Below, one piece after another: positions 39,712-47,404 of a DNA stretch of 64,000 nt. A program made the translations under genes and the position numbers. The notes below the pieces were generated by a model that made no database searches, was not told where the DNA came from, and saw only the letters and a list, made by a program, of their open reading frames with translations. The stretch spans positions 434,001 through 498,000 of the forward strand of contig FOZN01000004.1 of NCBI GenBank assembly GCA_900114805.1. Direction: 5' to 3'. This stretch comes from Agrococcus baldri. Its GTDB lineage: Bacteria > Actinomycetota > Actinomycetes > Actinomycetales > Microbacteriaceae. Within the stretch, counting starts at the first letter, position 1, and every line of letters begins with the position of its first letter.

Positions 39712-40497
39712 ATGCTCGCAACGCAGCGCCGCGACGAGATCGCCGCACGCATCCAGACCGAGGGCCGAGTGCTCGTGGCCGAGATCGCACAGGCGCTCGG
39801 CATCACGGCCGAGACCGTGCGCCGAGACCTCGACGCGCTGGAGAGCGCCGGCATCGCCCGTCGCGTGCACGGCGGTGCGGTCAGCGCGAGCCGCTCCAGC
39901 CTGATCGAGACCGCTGTCGCCGAGCGCGCTGATGCGAACGCCGACGGCAAGCGCCGCATCGCCAGGCTCGCTTGCCAGCGACTGCTGGCATCGGGCGCGA
40001 CCAGCCTGCTGCTCGACGCGGGCACGACCACCGCGGCCCTCGCCGCCGAACTGGTGGCCACCTGGCCGCACACCCAGGCGCCCCGGCTCGTGGTCGCCAC
40101 GCACTCCCCCGCGATCGCGCAGCTGCTCGCCGCACATCCCTCGATCGAGGTGCACGCGATCGGCGGCCGCATCCGCGCCGTCACCGGTGCCGCGGTCGGC
40201 GCACAGACCGTGCTCGCGATCGCCGCGCTGCGCCCCGACGTCGTCGTGCTCGGCACGAACGGCCTCGACAGCACCGGTGCCAGCACCCCCGACCCCGACG
40301 AGGCCGCGGTCAAGATGGCGATCGTCGCCGCCGGCCGCAGGGTCGCGCTGCTCGCGGACGGCTCGAAGCTCGGCGCCGCATCGCTCTGCCGCTTCGCCGC
40401 CCTCGAGCAGCTCGACGTGCTGCTCACCGATGCCGCGCCCGACGGTGCGATGGCAGCGGCGCTCGCCGAGGCCGGCTCCGAGGTGCTCGTCGCATGA
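39712..40497 (+). CDS. DeoR/GlpR-family transcriptional repressor of the fructose operon
   Basis: 261 residues. N-terminal DeoR helix-turn-helix: RRDEIAARIQTEGRVLVAEIA then ITAETVRRDLDALE (about 6-43), followed by the RRVHGGAV wing. The C-terminal sensor domain (ISOCOT fold) has DAGTTTAALA (about 102-111), GTNGLD and LADGSKLG. It probably senses fructose 1-phosphate or a related sugar phosphate. AGGAGG lies before the ATG; the stop overlaps fruK by four bases (ATGA). The upstream phased repeats are its likely operator. Confidence 0.93.
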   Translation: MLATQRRDEIAARIQTEGRVLVAEIAQALGITAETVRRDLDALESAGIARRVHGGAVSASRSSLIETAVAERADANADGKRRIARLACQRLLASGATSLLLDAGTTTAALAAELVATWPHTQAPRLVVATHSPAIAQLLAAHPSIEVHAIGGRIRAVTGAAVGAQTVLAIAALRPDVVVLGTNGLDSTGASTPDPDEAAVKMAIVAAGRRVALLADGSKLGAASLCRFAALEQLDVLLTDAAPDGAMAAALAEAGSEVLVA

Positions 40498-41489
40498 TCC
40501 TCACGCTCACCCTCAATCCCTCCATCGACCGCACCGTCGAGCTGCCGTCGCGGCTCGAGCGCGGCGCCGTGCAGCGCGCCGCTGCAGCCGCTGACGAGGT
40601 GGCTGCGGGCAAGGGCATCAACGTCGCCCGCGTGCTCGCCGCTGCCGGCGTGCCCGCTCGCGCGATCGTGATGGCGGGAGCCGACGACCGCTTCGCCGGG
40701 ATGCTCGCAGCCGACGGCGTCGACGCCGTCTGCGTGCCGGTGGAAGCAGCCGTGCGCACGAACATCGCCCTCACCGAGGCCGACGGGACCACTACGAAGA
40801 TCAACGAGCCCGGCGCACCCCTCGACGAGGGCGCCGTGGTGGCCATGCTCGACGCGGTGCGCGCGAACGCCGCTGCCGCCGACTGGCTCGTGATCGCGGG
40901 CTCCCTGCCGACGGGCGCCCGCCCCGAGATCATCGTGGATGCGATCGGTGCCGCGCGCGGGGCGCACGCCGGGATCCGCATCGCCGTCGACACCTCCGGC
41001 GCACCGCTCGCAGCAGCCATCGCCGCGGGTGGCATCGACCTCGCCAAACCGAACGACGAAGAGCTCGAGGAGCTGCTCGGCCTCGCACCGGGCACCATCG
41101 CAGACCGGGATGACGCAGCCGCAGCCGCCTGCGCACTCGTGGGGCGCGGCGTCGGCACCGTGCTGCTGACGCTCGGCGGAGCGGGCGCGATCCTGGCTGA
41201 CGCCGAGCACGCGCTGCACGCCGTGCCGCCTCCGACGGAGGTGCGATCCACCGTCGGGGCAGGCGACGCGAGCCTCGCGGGATGGCTCATCGCCGCCGTC
41301 CGCGGCGATGACGCCGCGGGCCGCCTCCGCCAGGCCGTCGCGCACGGCTCCGCCGCCGCCGCGCTGCCCGGCACGGGCTTCCCCGCACCTGCCGACGCCG
41401 ACGCCGCCCGCGTCGCCGTCGCATCCGTCACCACCACCGACATCCCTTCCACCGCAGCGGCTGCCGCCGCCGACCCACAGGAGCACTGA
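40494..41489 (+). CDS. fruK: 1-phosphofructokinase (PfkB family)
   Basis: Phosphorylates fructose 1-phosphate, the product of FruA, to fructose 1,6-bisphosphate. 331 residues. LTLNPSIDRTVEL (4-16) and GKGINVARVLAAAG (about 39-52) mark the 1-PFK/tagatose-6-P kinase group. VIAGSLPTG (about 132-140) is the family signature and STVGAGDASLAGW (about 253-265) holds the anion hole and catalytic Asp. Translationally coupled at both ends (ATGA with the regulator, TGATG with fruA). Confidence 0.95.
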   Translation: MILTLTLNPSIDRTVELPSRLERGAVQRAAAAADEVAAGKGINVARVLAAAGVPARAIVMAGADDRFAGMLAADGVDAVCVPVEAAVRTNIALTEADGTTTKINEPGAPLDEGAVVAMLDAVRANAAAADWLVIAGSLPTGARPEIIVDAIGAARGAHAGIRIAVDTSGAPLAAAIAAGGIDLAKPNDEELEELLGLAPGTIADRDDAAAAACALVGRGVGTVLLTLGGAGAILADAEHALHAVPPPTEVRSTVGAGDASLAGWLIAAVRGDDAAGRLRQAVAHGSAAAALPGTGFPAPADADAARVAVASVTTTDIPSTAAAAAADPQEH

Positions 41490-43465
41490 TGCCCCAGATC
41501 CTCACCACCGACCTCGTCGCGCTCGACGCCGACCTCGGCGCCGACAAGGAGGCGGTGATCCGCTCGCTCGCCGCCCGTGCCGCGCGCACCGACCGCGTTG
41601 CCGACGGCGAGGGGCTCGCCGACGCCGTGCTCGAGCGCGAGGCGCTCACGCCCACCGGCATGGGGGCCGGCATCGCGATCCCGCACTGCAAGTCGGCGGC
41701 GGTCCGCGAGCCGAGTCTCGCCTTCGCGCGGCTCGACCCCCCGGTCGACTTCGGCGCCCCTGATGGACCGGCCGACCTGGTGTTCATGATCATGGCGCCC
41801 GACGGGGCCGCCGAGACGCACCTCGCCGTGCTGTCGCGCCTGGCCGGCTCGCTCATCGACGAGCAGTTCACCGGCGCGCTGCGCTCAGCCGCCTCGCCGC
41901 AGGAGGTCGTCGACCTCGTCGCGGGCGTCGTCGCCGACAAGGACGAGACCGATGCGCCGGCACTCGAGCAGGGCGCGCGCAGCATCGTCGCGGTCACAGC
42001 CTGCCCGACGGGCATCGCGCACACCTACATGGCGGCGGATGCGCTGCAGGCGGCGGGCGAGCGCGCCGGCGTGCGCGTCACGGTCGAGACGCAGGGCTCC
42101 AGCGGCACGAAGCGCCTCGACCCCGAGGTGATCGCGGCAGCCGACGCGGTGGTGTTCGCGGTCGACGTCGACGTGCGCGAACGCGGCCGCTTCGCCGGCA
42201 AGCCCTACGTGCAGGTGCCGGTCAAGCGCGGCATCGACGCGCCCGACGCGCTCATCACGGAGGCGCTCGGCTACGCCGACGACCCCTCCGGCCCCCGCTT
42301 GGCCGGTGACGCCGCGGGCGAGGCCTCGCAGCCGCAGGCGGGCGCGACCTCGATCGGCGGCTCGGTCAAGCGCGCGCTGCTGACCGGCGTGAGCTACATG
42401 ATCCCGTTCGTCGCCGGTGGCGGCCTCCTGATCGCGCTGGGCTTCCTGCTCGGCGGCTTCCAGATCACGGATGTCGCGGGAGACGTCATCGTCCAGAATG
42501 CGCTCTGGGATCTGCCGGAGGGCGGCCTCGGCCAGTACCTGGGCGCGGTGCTGTTCTCGATCGGCAACGCATCGATGGCGTTCCTGGTCCCGGCGCTCGC
42601 GGGCTACATCGCCTACGCGATCGCCGACCGACCCGGCATCGCACCCGGCTTCGTCGCCGGTGCGGTCGCGCTGCTCATGAGCGCCGGCTTCATCGGCGGA
42701 CTCGTCGGCGGCCTGCTCGCCGGTCTCGCTGCCTGGTGGATCGGCACCTGGCGGGTGCCGCAGTGGCTGCGCGGCCTGATGCCGGTGGTGATCATCCCGC
42801 TGCTCGCCTCGATCTTCGCCTCCGGCCTCATGGTGATGCTGCTGGGCGGCCCGATCGCGGCGCTCATGGTGGGCCTGACCGACTGGCTGAGCTCGCTCAC
42901 GGGCACCGGCGTCGTGCTGCTCGGCCTGCTGCTGGGCACGATGATGGCCTTCGACCTCGGCGGCCCCATCAACAAGGTCGCCTATGGCTTCGCCGTCGCG
43001 GGGCTCAGCGCCGGCTCGCCCGAGAACCCCGCACCCTGGATGATCATGGCCGCGGTCATGGCAGCCGGGATGGTGCCGCCGCTGGGCATGGCGCTCGCGA
43101 CAGCGCTCGACCGGCGCCTGTTCACCACCGCCGAGCAGCAGAACGGCAAGGCCGCGTGGCTGCTGGGCGCCTCGTTCATCTCGGAGGGCGCGATCCCGTT
43201 CGCCGCAGCCGACCCGCTGCGCGTCATCCCCGCATCGATCCTCGGCGCGGCGACCACCGGTGCCATCTCGATGGCGGCAGGCGTCACCAGCCAGGCGCCG
43301 CACGGCGGCTTCTTCGTCTTCTTCGCGATCGGCAACCTGCTGATGTTCACGCTCGCGATCATCGCCGGCACGATCGTGACCGCGCTCGCGGTCATCGCGC
43401 TCAAGCGCTGGGCGCGTCGCGCGCCGACGCCGGCGGAGGCCGAGCCCGCCCTCGTGGCCGCCTGA
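41489..43465 (+). CDS. fruA: Fructose-specific PTS enzyme IIABC
   Basis: Imports and phosphorylates fructose to fructose 1-phosphate. 658 residues in order IIA (about 1-150, phospho-His H66 in GIAIPHCKS), IIB (about 165-265, phospho-Cys C172 in ACPTGIAHTYMAA), and membrane IIC (about 295-640, some eight to ten helices, with GGPINKVAYGF near 490). All phosphorylation residues are intact. Start overlaps the fruK stop (TGATG). HPr and enzyme I are not in the operon and must be supplied from elsewhere. A strong terminator follows. Confidence 0.96.
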   Translation: MPQILTTDLVALDADLGADKEAVIRSLAARAARTDRVADGEGLADAVLEREALTPTGMGAGIAIPHCKSAAVREPSLAFARLDPPVDFGAPDGPADLVFMIMAPDGAAETHLAVLSRLAGSLIDEQFTGALRSAASPQEVVDLVAGVVADKDETDAPALEQGARSIVAVTACPTGIAHTYMAADALQAAGERAGVRVTVETQGSSGTKRLDPEVIAAADAVVFAVDVDVRERGRFAGKPYVQVPVKRGIDAPDALITEALGYADDPSGPRLAGDAAGEASQPQAGATSIGGSVKRALLTGVSYMIPFVAGGGLLIALGFLLGGFQITDVAGDVIVQNALWDLPEGGLGQYLGAVLFSIGNASMAFLVPALAGYIAYAIADRPGIAPGFVAGAVALLMSAGFIGGLVGGLLAGLAAWWIGTWRVPQWLRGLMPVVIIPLLASIFASGLMVMLLGGPIAALMVGLTDWLSSLTGTGVVLLGLLLGTMMAFDLGGPINKVAYGFAVAGLSAGSPENPAPWMIMAAVMAAGMVPPLGMALATALDRRLFTTAEQQNGKAAWLLGASFISEGAIPFAAADPLRVIPASILGAATTGAISMAAGVTSQAPHGGFFVFFAIGNLLMFTLAIIAGTIVTALAVIALKRWARRAPTPAEAEPALVAA

Positions 43466-43480
43466 ACGCATCCACTCGAC

Positions 43481-43517
43481 ACCGATCGCCCCGGGCATGA
43501 GCCTCGGGGCGATCGGT
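43481..43517 (+). terminator. Terminator of the fructose operon
   Basis: ACCGATCGCCCCG (43481-43493), loop of 11, CGGGGCGATCGGT (43505-43517): perfect 13-bp stem. It also sits just past the 3' end of the convergent RNase P RNA. Confidence 0.85.
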
Positions 43518-43525
43518 CGTGCGGG

Positions 43526-43893
43526 CGAATCGGCCGGCCGATACGCCGGGTTCTGTCGTGGACGGTCATCTCTCTACGGGACGCATTGCTGCGGCCCTCT
43601 AGCGACCTACCCGCGGATGGGACGAGCCGCCCCGTGATCCGCTGTCTGGTCTTGCTCCGGGCGAGGTTTGCCTAGCCGCGGCGCTCGCACGCCGCGCTGG
43701 TGGGCTCTTGCCCCACCGTTTCACTCCTGGCCTGCCGGGGCCCGAAGGCCCTGGCAGGTGGACCTGCTCTCTGTTGCACTTTCTCGCGGGTTGCCCCGGG
43801 TGGACGTTATCCACCGCCCTGCTCTGCGGAGCCCGGACGTTCCTCGGCGCGGAGCTGGAGCCCCGCGACGCGACCGCCTGGCCGACCGATTCG
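43526..43893 (-). ncRNA. rnpB: RNase P RNA (bacterial type A)
   Basis: Catalytic RNA that matures tRNA 5' ends. About 368 nt. The ends form helix P1 (CGAATCGGTCGGCC with GGCCGGCCGATTCG). Conserved core elements are present: GAGGAACGTCCGGGC near the 5' end, GAGAAAGTGCAACAGAGAG, AGTGAAACGGTGG, GGCAAACC, and ATGACCGTCC then ACAGAACCCGGCGTAT near the 3' end. A -10 box TATCCT at 43902-43907 would start transcription near 43895. The 5' and 3' ends are given from helix P1 and could shift by a few bases. Confidence 0.95.
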
Positions 43894-43901
43894 CTGCATC
43901 C

Positions 43902-43907
43902 AGGATA
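43902..43907 (-). promoter_or_regulatory. -10 box (TATCCT) of rnpB
   Basis: Located about 8 bases upstream of the predicted RNA start, in the 30-base gap after the GNAT gene. Confidence 0.5.
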
Positions 43908-43923
43908 CCGGCAAGCGGCCCGC

Positions 43924-45015
43924 TCAGCGCGGCAGCTGCTTGCGGTAGTAGGCCGTCGCGTGCAGCGGCCGGCCGCCGAAGCGCGAGAACTGCCTGGCCG
44001 AGCTGGGATTCTGCCGCCCCACATGCGTCGAGCGCAGCCGCGCGCAGCCGCTGTCGGCGAGGTTCGCGTGCAGGCGGCGGCTCAGCAGCGTGACGATGCC
44101 CTTGCCCTGCGCGTCCGGCAGCGCACCCTGGATGACCAGCACCGCATCCGACCGCAGCTCGCTTCGGTGCCGCACGAACCGCCACCGCTCGCGGACTCCC
44201 CAGCGGCCTCCGGAGTCCTGCAGCACGGGCGTGGCGTCGAGCACCGCGAAGACGAACCCCACCGGCTGCTCCTCCTCGTCGCGCGCGATCAGGAACAGGC
44301 CGGGCTCGTGCAGCAGCCACAGGCCCGCGAACTGCGACCGCAGCTCGTCGCGCGTGAAGGGCGTGAAGTAGGGCAGCTGGGCGAAGGAGTCGTTGAGCAG
44401 CGGCAGCAGCGCCCGCAGCCCGCGCGCGAGCCCGAAGCGCGTCACCTCGTCGATGCGGATGCCGGCGCGGTCGAGCTCTGCGACGCTCGGACCGTCGCCC
44501 TCGAGCACCTCGACCACCCAGGTGTCGCCCTCGTACCAGCGCTCCATGCCGCGCGCCTCGAACGCCGAGGGCATCCACTCCGGGTTCCACGGCGAGTCGG
44601 GGAAGCCGCGCTCATCGAAGCCCGCAGTGATGAGCCCGCCGGACTGGTTCGGCAGCAGCTGCGCGGGGCCGAAGAGCTCACTCGCGCCCGCCGCGGCCGC
44701 GCGCCGCTCGATGTCGTCCAGCAGCGCGTCGAGGACGGATGCGTCGGGTGCCGCGAGTGCGCCGAAGACGAGTGCGCGGGTGCCGAGCCGGGCATCGAGG
44801 CGGTCATCCCGGTGCACGATCGCGCGGCCGACGGGCCTGCCGTCGTCGTCGCGCGCGAGCAGCAGCGTGATCGGGTGCCGGTGGGCCGAGGTGCCGCGGA
44901 ACCACGCGCGCACCGTGCGCTCTCGCAGCGGCACCGCACGGCCCTCGTGGGTCGCCCTGCCCAGGCGGATGAACTCGGCGAGGGCGGCCTCATCGGCGAC
45001 CTCCACCACGTCCAT
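43924..45015 (-). CDS. GNAT-family acetyltransferase
   Basis: 363 residues. Resembles the larger two-part GNAT proteins. An N-terminal part has LARDDDGRPVGRAIVHRDDR (about 53-72). The C-terminal part carries LFLIARDEEEQPVGFVFAV and VLVIQGALPDAQGKGI(V)TLLSRRL (about 295-318), a motif A-like acetyl-CoA loop. The substrate is unknown. A TACGAT -10-like box lies about 26 bases upstream and GGAGGGGG before the ATG. It is co-directional with the coiled-coil gene upstream after a 63-base gap. Confidence 0.8.
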   Translation of the reverse strand: MDVVEVADEAALAEFIRLGRATHEGRAVPLRERTVRAWFRGTSAHRHPITLLLARDDDGRPVGRAIVHRDDRLDARLGTRALVFGALAAPDASVLDALLDDIERRAAAAGASELFGPAQLLPNQSGGLITAGFDERGFPDSPWNPEWMPSAFEARGMERWYEGDTWVVEVLEGDGPSVAELDRAGIRIDEVTRFGLARGLRALLPLLNDSFAQLPYFTPFTRDELRSQFAGLWLLHEPGLFLIARDEEEQPVGFVFAVLDATPVLQDSGGRWGVRERWRFVRHRSELRSDAVLVIQGALPDAQGKGIVTLLSRRLHANLADSGCARLRSTHVGRQNPSSARQFSRFGGRPLHATAYYRKQLPR

Positions 45016-45078
45016 CGGCGCACCCCCTCCGCTGAAGATCGTACGACGAGGGCGCCGGTGGCGGGCGGATGCGTGGGG

Positions 45079-45819
45079 CTAGATGCCGCTCTCGTCCGTG
45101 CGCACGAGGATGGCCGAGGAGTTCGGGTCGAGCAGCACGTCCTCATCGGCCGCCTGGCGGATCTCGTGCAGCTCGGCCGCGGTCAGCTCGACGCCGGAGG
45201 CGACCGAGGTGCGACGCTGCAGCAGCGTCGCGCCGATGCCGTAGCGCTCGCGCTGCCGATCGTAGAGCGCCAGCAGATCGGCCGGCACCTGGGCGGCACG
45301 CTCGCCGCGCTCGCCGCGCGCGGCCTCCAGCTGCTGCTCGAGGTCGGCGGCGACGAGCTCGCGCTCGGCGGCCAGCCGGTCGCGCTCGGCCCGCGCCGTC
45401 TCCGCCTCGCGACGCGCCTCGGCGAGCGCGGTCGCCGCGTCCTCCTGCTGCTGCATCGCCTCGAGCTCGAGATCCTCCAGGTCGCCCTGGCGGCGCTCGA
45501 GCGTCTCGTTCTCGTGCTCGGTGGCCGTCGCGGTCTTGGCGTCGGTGATCGTCGGGAGTCGGTCGCGGTTGCGCTGCAGCCGCGCTCGGACGACCTGCAC
45601 GTCGCTCTCGATGCGGGCGACCTCCGCAGTGGCGTCGTCGTGCGCGCCGAGCCGCTCGAGCACGGTGCGATCCAGCGCCGACAGCTCGGTGTCGAGCTCC
45701 TCGATGCGCTGCGTCTGCGGCAGCGACCTGAGCTTGCCCTGCAGGCGCACGATCAGCGTGTCGGCCTCCTGCAGGGTCAGCAGTCGCCGCTGGTCGTTCG
45801 GGGTCGCCTTCAGTGCCAT
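45079..45819 (-). CDS. Coiled-coil hairpin protein, zinc-ribbon family member lacking zinc cysteines
   Basis: 246 residues. N-terminal LLTLQEADTLIVRLQGKL (about 13-30), then two long antiparallel helices (about 30-180, heptad-rich, Arg/Glu/Ala) as in the CT398-like bacterial coiled-coil family usually called C4-type zinc-ribbon protein. The C-terminus keeps the family context (VELTAAELHEIRQA then SAILVRTDESGI) but all four zinc-binding Cys are replaced (SVASGV and LDPNSS). Overlaps the Nif3 gene by ten bases, the usual neighbour. Function unknown; family members associate with nucleic acid or membrane systems. Confidence 0.85.
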   Translation of the reverse strand: MALKATPNDQRRLLTLQEADTLIVRLQGKLRSLPQTQRIEELDTELSALDRTVLERLGAHDDATAEVARIESDVQVVRARLQRNRDRLPTITDAKTATATEHENETLERRQGDLEDLELEAMQQQEDAATALAEARREAETARAERDRLAAERELVAADLEQQLEAARGERGERAAQVPADLLALYDRQRERYGIGATLLQRRTSVASGVELTAAELHEIRQAADEDVLLDPNSSAILVRTDESGI

Positions 45820-46646
45820 GCCTGCTCCTCCTGCGGGACCGCGAAGTCCCATGGGTCTGTCCTGATCTCGCTCACCAGCACCTCGACGCCGGGCAGCGCA
45901 GCGCGCAGCTGCTCGGCGGCCGGCCGCAGCCACAGCGACTCGCTCGCCCAGTGGGAGACGTCGACGAGCGCCGGCCCCTCCCCTGCGGCGTGCCGCTCCT
46001 TCGCGTCGGACGCCGGGTGATGGCGCAGGTCGCTCGTGATGTAGACGTCGGCGCCGGTGACGGCGCGCTCGCGCAGCAGCGAGTCGCCCGCGCCGCCGCA
46101 GATGGCGACGCGACGCACCTGCCGCTCGGGGGCGCCCGCGGCGCGCAGACCGCCGGCGACGGCGGGCACCAGCTCGGCGAGCCGTCGCACCAGCTGCGCC
46201 AGCGTCGTGGGCGCAGGCAGGTCGCCGACCCGACCGAGCCCCTTGGCCGCATCCACCCGGTTGACGACGATCGGCACGGCATCGACCAGGCCGAGCATCG
46301 AGGCCAGCTCGCCGCTCGTGCCGCGGTCGACCGCGTCGGCGTTGGTGTGGGCCGCGAGCAGCGCGACGCGCTCGCGCACGAGCCGGGTGATCACGCGGCC
46401 AGCGGGGTTGGTGGCGGCGACGCTCGTGGCGCCGCGCAGCAGCAGCGGATGGTGCACGAGCAGCAGGTCGGCGCCGACCTCGACAGCCTCGGCGGCGGTC
46501 GCGCCGACCGCGTCGACGGCGAGCAGGATGCGCTGCACCTCGTCGGCCGGATCGCCCGCGACGAGCCCGACGGCGTCCCAGTCCTCGGCGGTGGCGGCGG
46601 GCCAGAGCGACTCCACCGCCAGCTGCACATCGGCGACGCTGGTCAT
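45810..46646 (-). CDS. Nif3-like dinuclear metal-centre protein
   Basis: 278 residues; NIF3/YbgI family, suggested to be a GTP cyclohydrolase-like or metal-dependent hydrolase, role uncertain. Metal ligands: LVHHPLLL (H65, H66), the AAHTNADAV stretch (about 97-105) with His/Asp, and later VDVSHWASE (about 230-238) with His and Glu. The start is selected at 46646 because TAGGAT ends seven bases upstream. It is the first gene before the coiled-coil protein. Confidence 0.92.
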   Translation of the reverse strand: MTSVADVQLAVESLWPAATAEDWDAVGLVAGDPADEVQRILLAVDAVGATAAEAVEVGADLLLVHHPLLLRGATSVAATNPAGRVITRLVRERVALLAAHTNADAVDRGTSGELASMLGLVDAVPIVVNRVDAAKGLGRVGDLPAPTTLAQLVRRLAELVPAVAGGLRAAGAPERQVRRVAICGGAGDSLLRERAVTGADVYITSDLRHHPASDAKERHAAGEGPALVDVSHWASESLWLRPAAEQLRAALPGVEVLVSEIRTDPWDFAVPQEEQAWH

Positions 46647-46653
46647 GCACTCC

Positions 46654-46659
46654 ATCCTA
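46654..46659 (-). promoter_or_regulatory. -10 box (TAGGAT) of the leaderless Nif3 gene
   Basis: TAGGAT with 7 nt to the ATG at 46646. Confidence 0.5.
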
Positions 46660-46702
46660 CGGATGCGCGAGGCTCGTCCCGGCCGGTGGCAGAATGGTGC
46701 AC

Positions 46703-46775
46703 GGGCGGTTGGCGCAGCTGGTAGCGCACTTCGTTTACACCGAAGGGGTCGCCGGTTCGAGCCCGGCACCGCCCA
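46703..46775 (+). tRNA. tRNA-Val (TAC anticodon)
   Basis: 73 nt cloverleaf: acceptor GGGCGGT/ACCGCCC, D-arm GGCGCAGCTGGTAGCGC region, anticodon stem CTTCG/CGAAG with loop TTTACAC (anticodon TAC), T-arm GCCGGTTCGAGCCCGGC. The bases after the discriminator A (CCA) are encoded, ending at 46778. Confidence 0.97.
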
Positions 46776-46796
46776 CCACCGGCTGCTCGCGCCTCG

Positions 46797-47255
46797 CTAC
46801 GCCAGCTGCGCGAGCGCCTCGCGGTACGCACCCATGTCGCGCGACTCGGAGGGACTGACGCGGAAGTGCGCTGCGATGCGCCCCTCGCGGTCGATGACGT
46901 AGGTCGCACGGGTGGCCGCGCCGCGCTCGGGCAGGAAGGCGTCGTAGGCCTGCGCCACCTCGCCGTGCGGCCAGAAGTCGCTCAGCAGCGGGAACGTGAG
47001 CCCCTCCTGCTCGTGGAAGACGCCGAGCGAGGCCGCGGTGTCGACCGAGACGCCGTACACCTGCGCCTCCGCGCCCTGGAAGTCGGCCAGCTCGTCGCGG
47101 ATCGAGCACAGCTCGCCCGTGCAGCGGCCGGTGAAGGCCGCCGGGTAGAACACCAGCACCACGGGGCGGCCGCGGAGCTCGGAGAGCGTGACCGCCTCAC
47201 CCGTGTGGTCCCTGAGCGTGAAGTCGGGTGCCTCGTCGCCGATCTGCAGTGCCAT
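46797..47255 (-). CDS. Peroxiredoxin, AhpE/Bcp-type
   Basis: Thiol peroxidase that reduces hydroperoxides. 152 residues, thioredoxin fold. The active-site motif [15 protein letters not shown] places the peroxidatic Cys at C45, with the conserved Thr two to three residues before. A second Cys, C50, occupies the position used by Bcp-type atypical 2-Cys enzymes. The start was chosen at [12 protein letters not shown] with GAGAAGAGG upstream. It stands alone after tRNA-Val on the opposite strand. Confidence 0.92.
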   Translation of the reverse strand: MALQIGDEAPDFTLRDHTGEAVTLSELRGRPVVLVFYPAAFTGRCTGELCSIRDELADFQGAEAQVYGVSVDTAASLGVFHEQEGLTFPLLSDFWPHGEVAQAYDAFLPERGAATRATYVIDREGRIAAHFRVSPSESRDMGAYREALAQLA

Positions 47256-47404
47256 GCGTCCTCTTCTCTCCAGCGGCCTCGCCGCATCCTCATCGTGCCA
47301 GAGCGTGCGCTCCGCGAGACCTCGCGGGCACGGCTCGGTCGATATGGTGGAGGTTGCGGGCGCCGACACCCAGGCGCGCCTCCAGATCGACGTCAGGAGC
47401 TTCG

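Noticed and set aside
43708-46020. 770-codon open frame running from within rnpB on the plus strand
   Set aside because: It spans the RNase P RNA and is antisense to the GNAT and coiled-coil genes.
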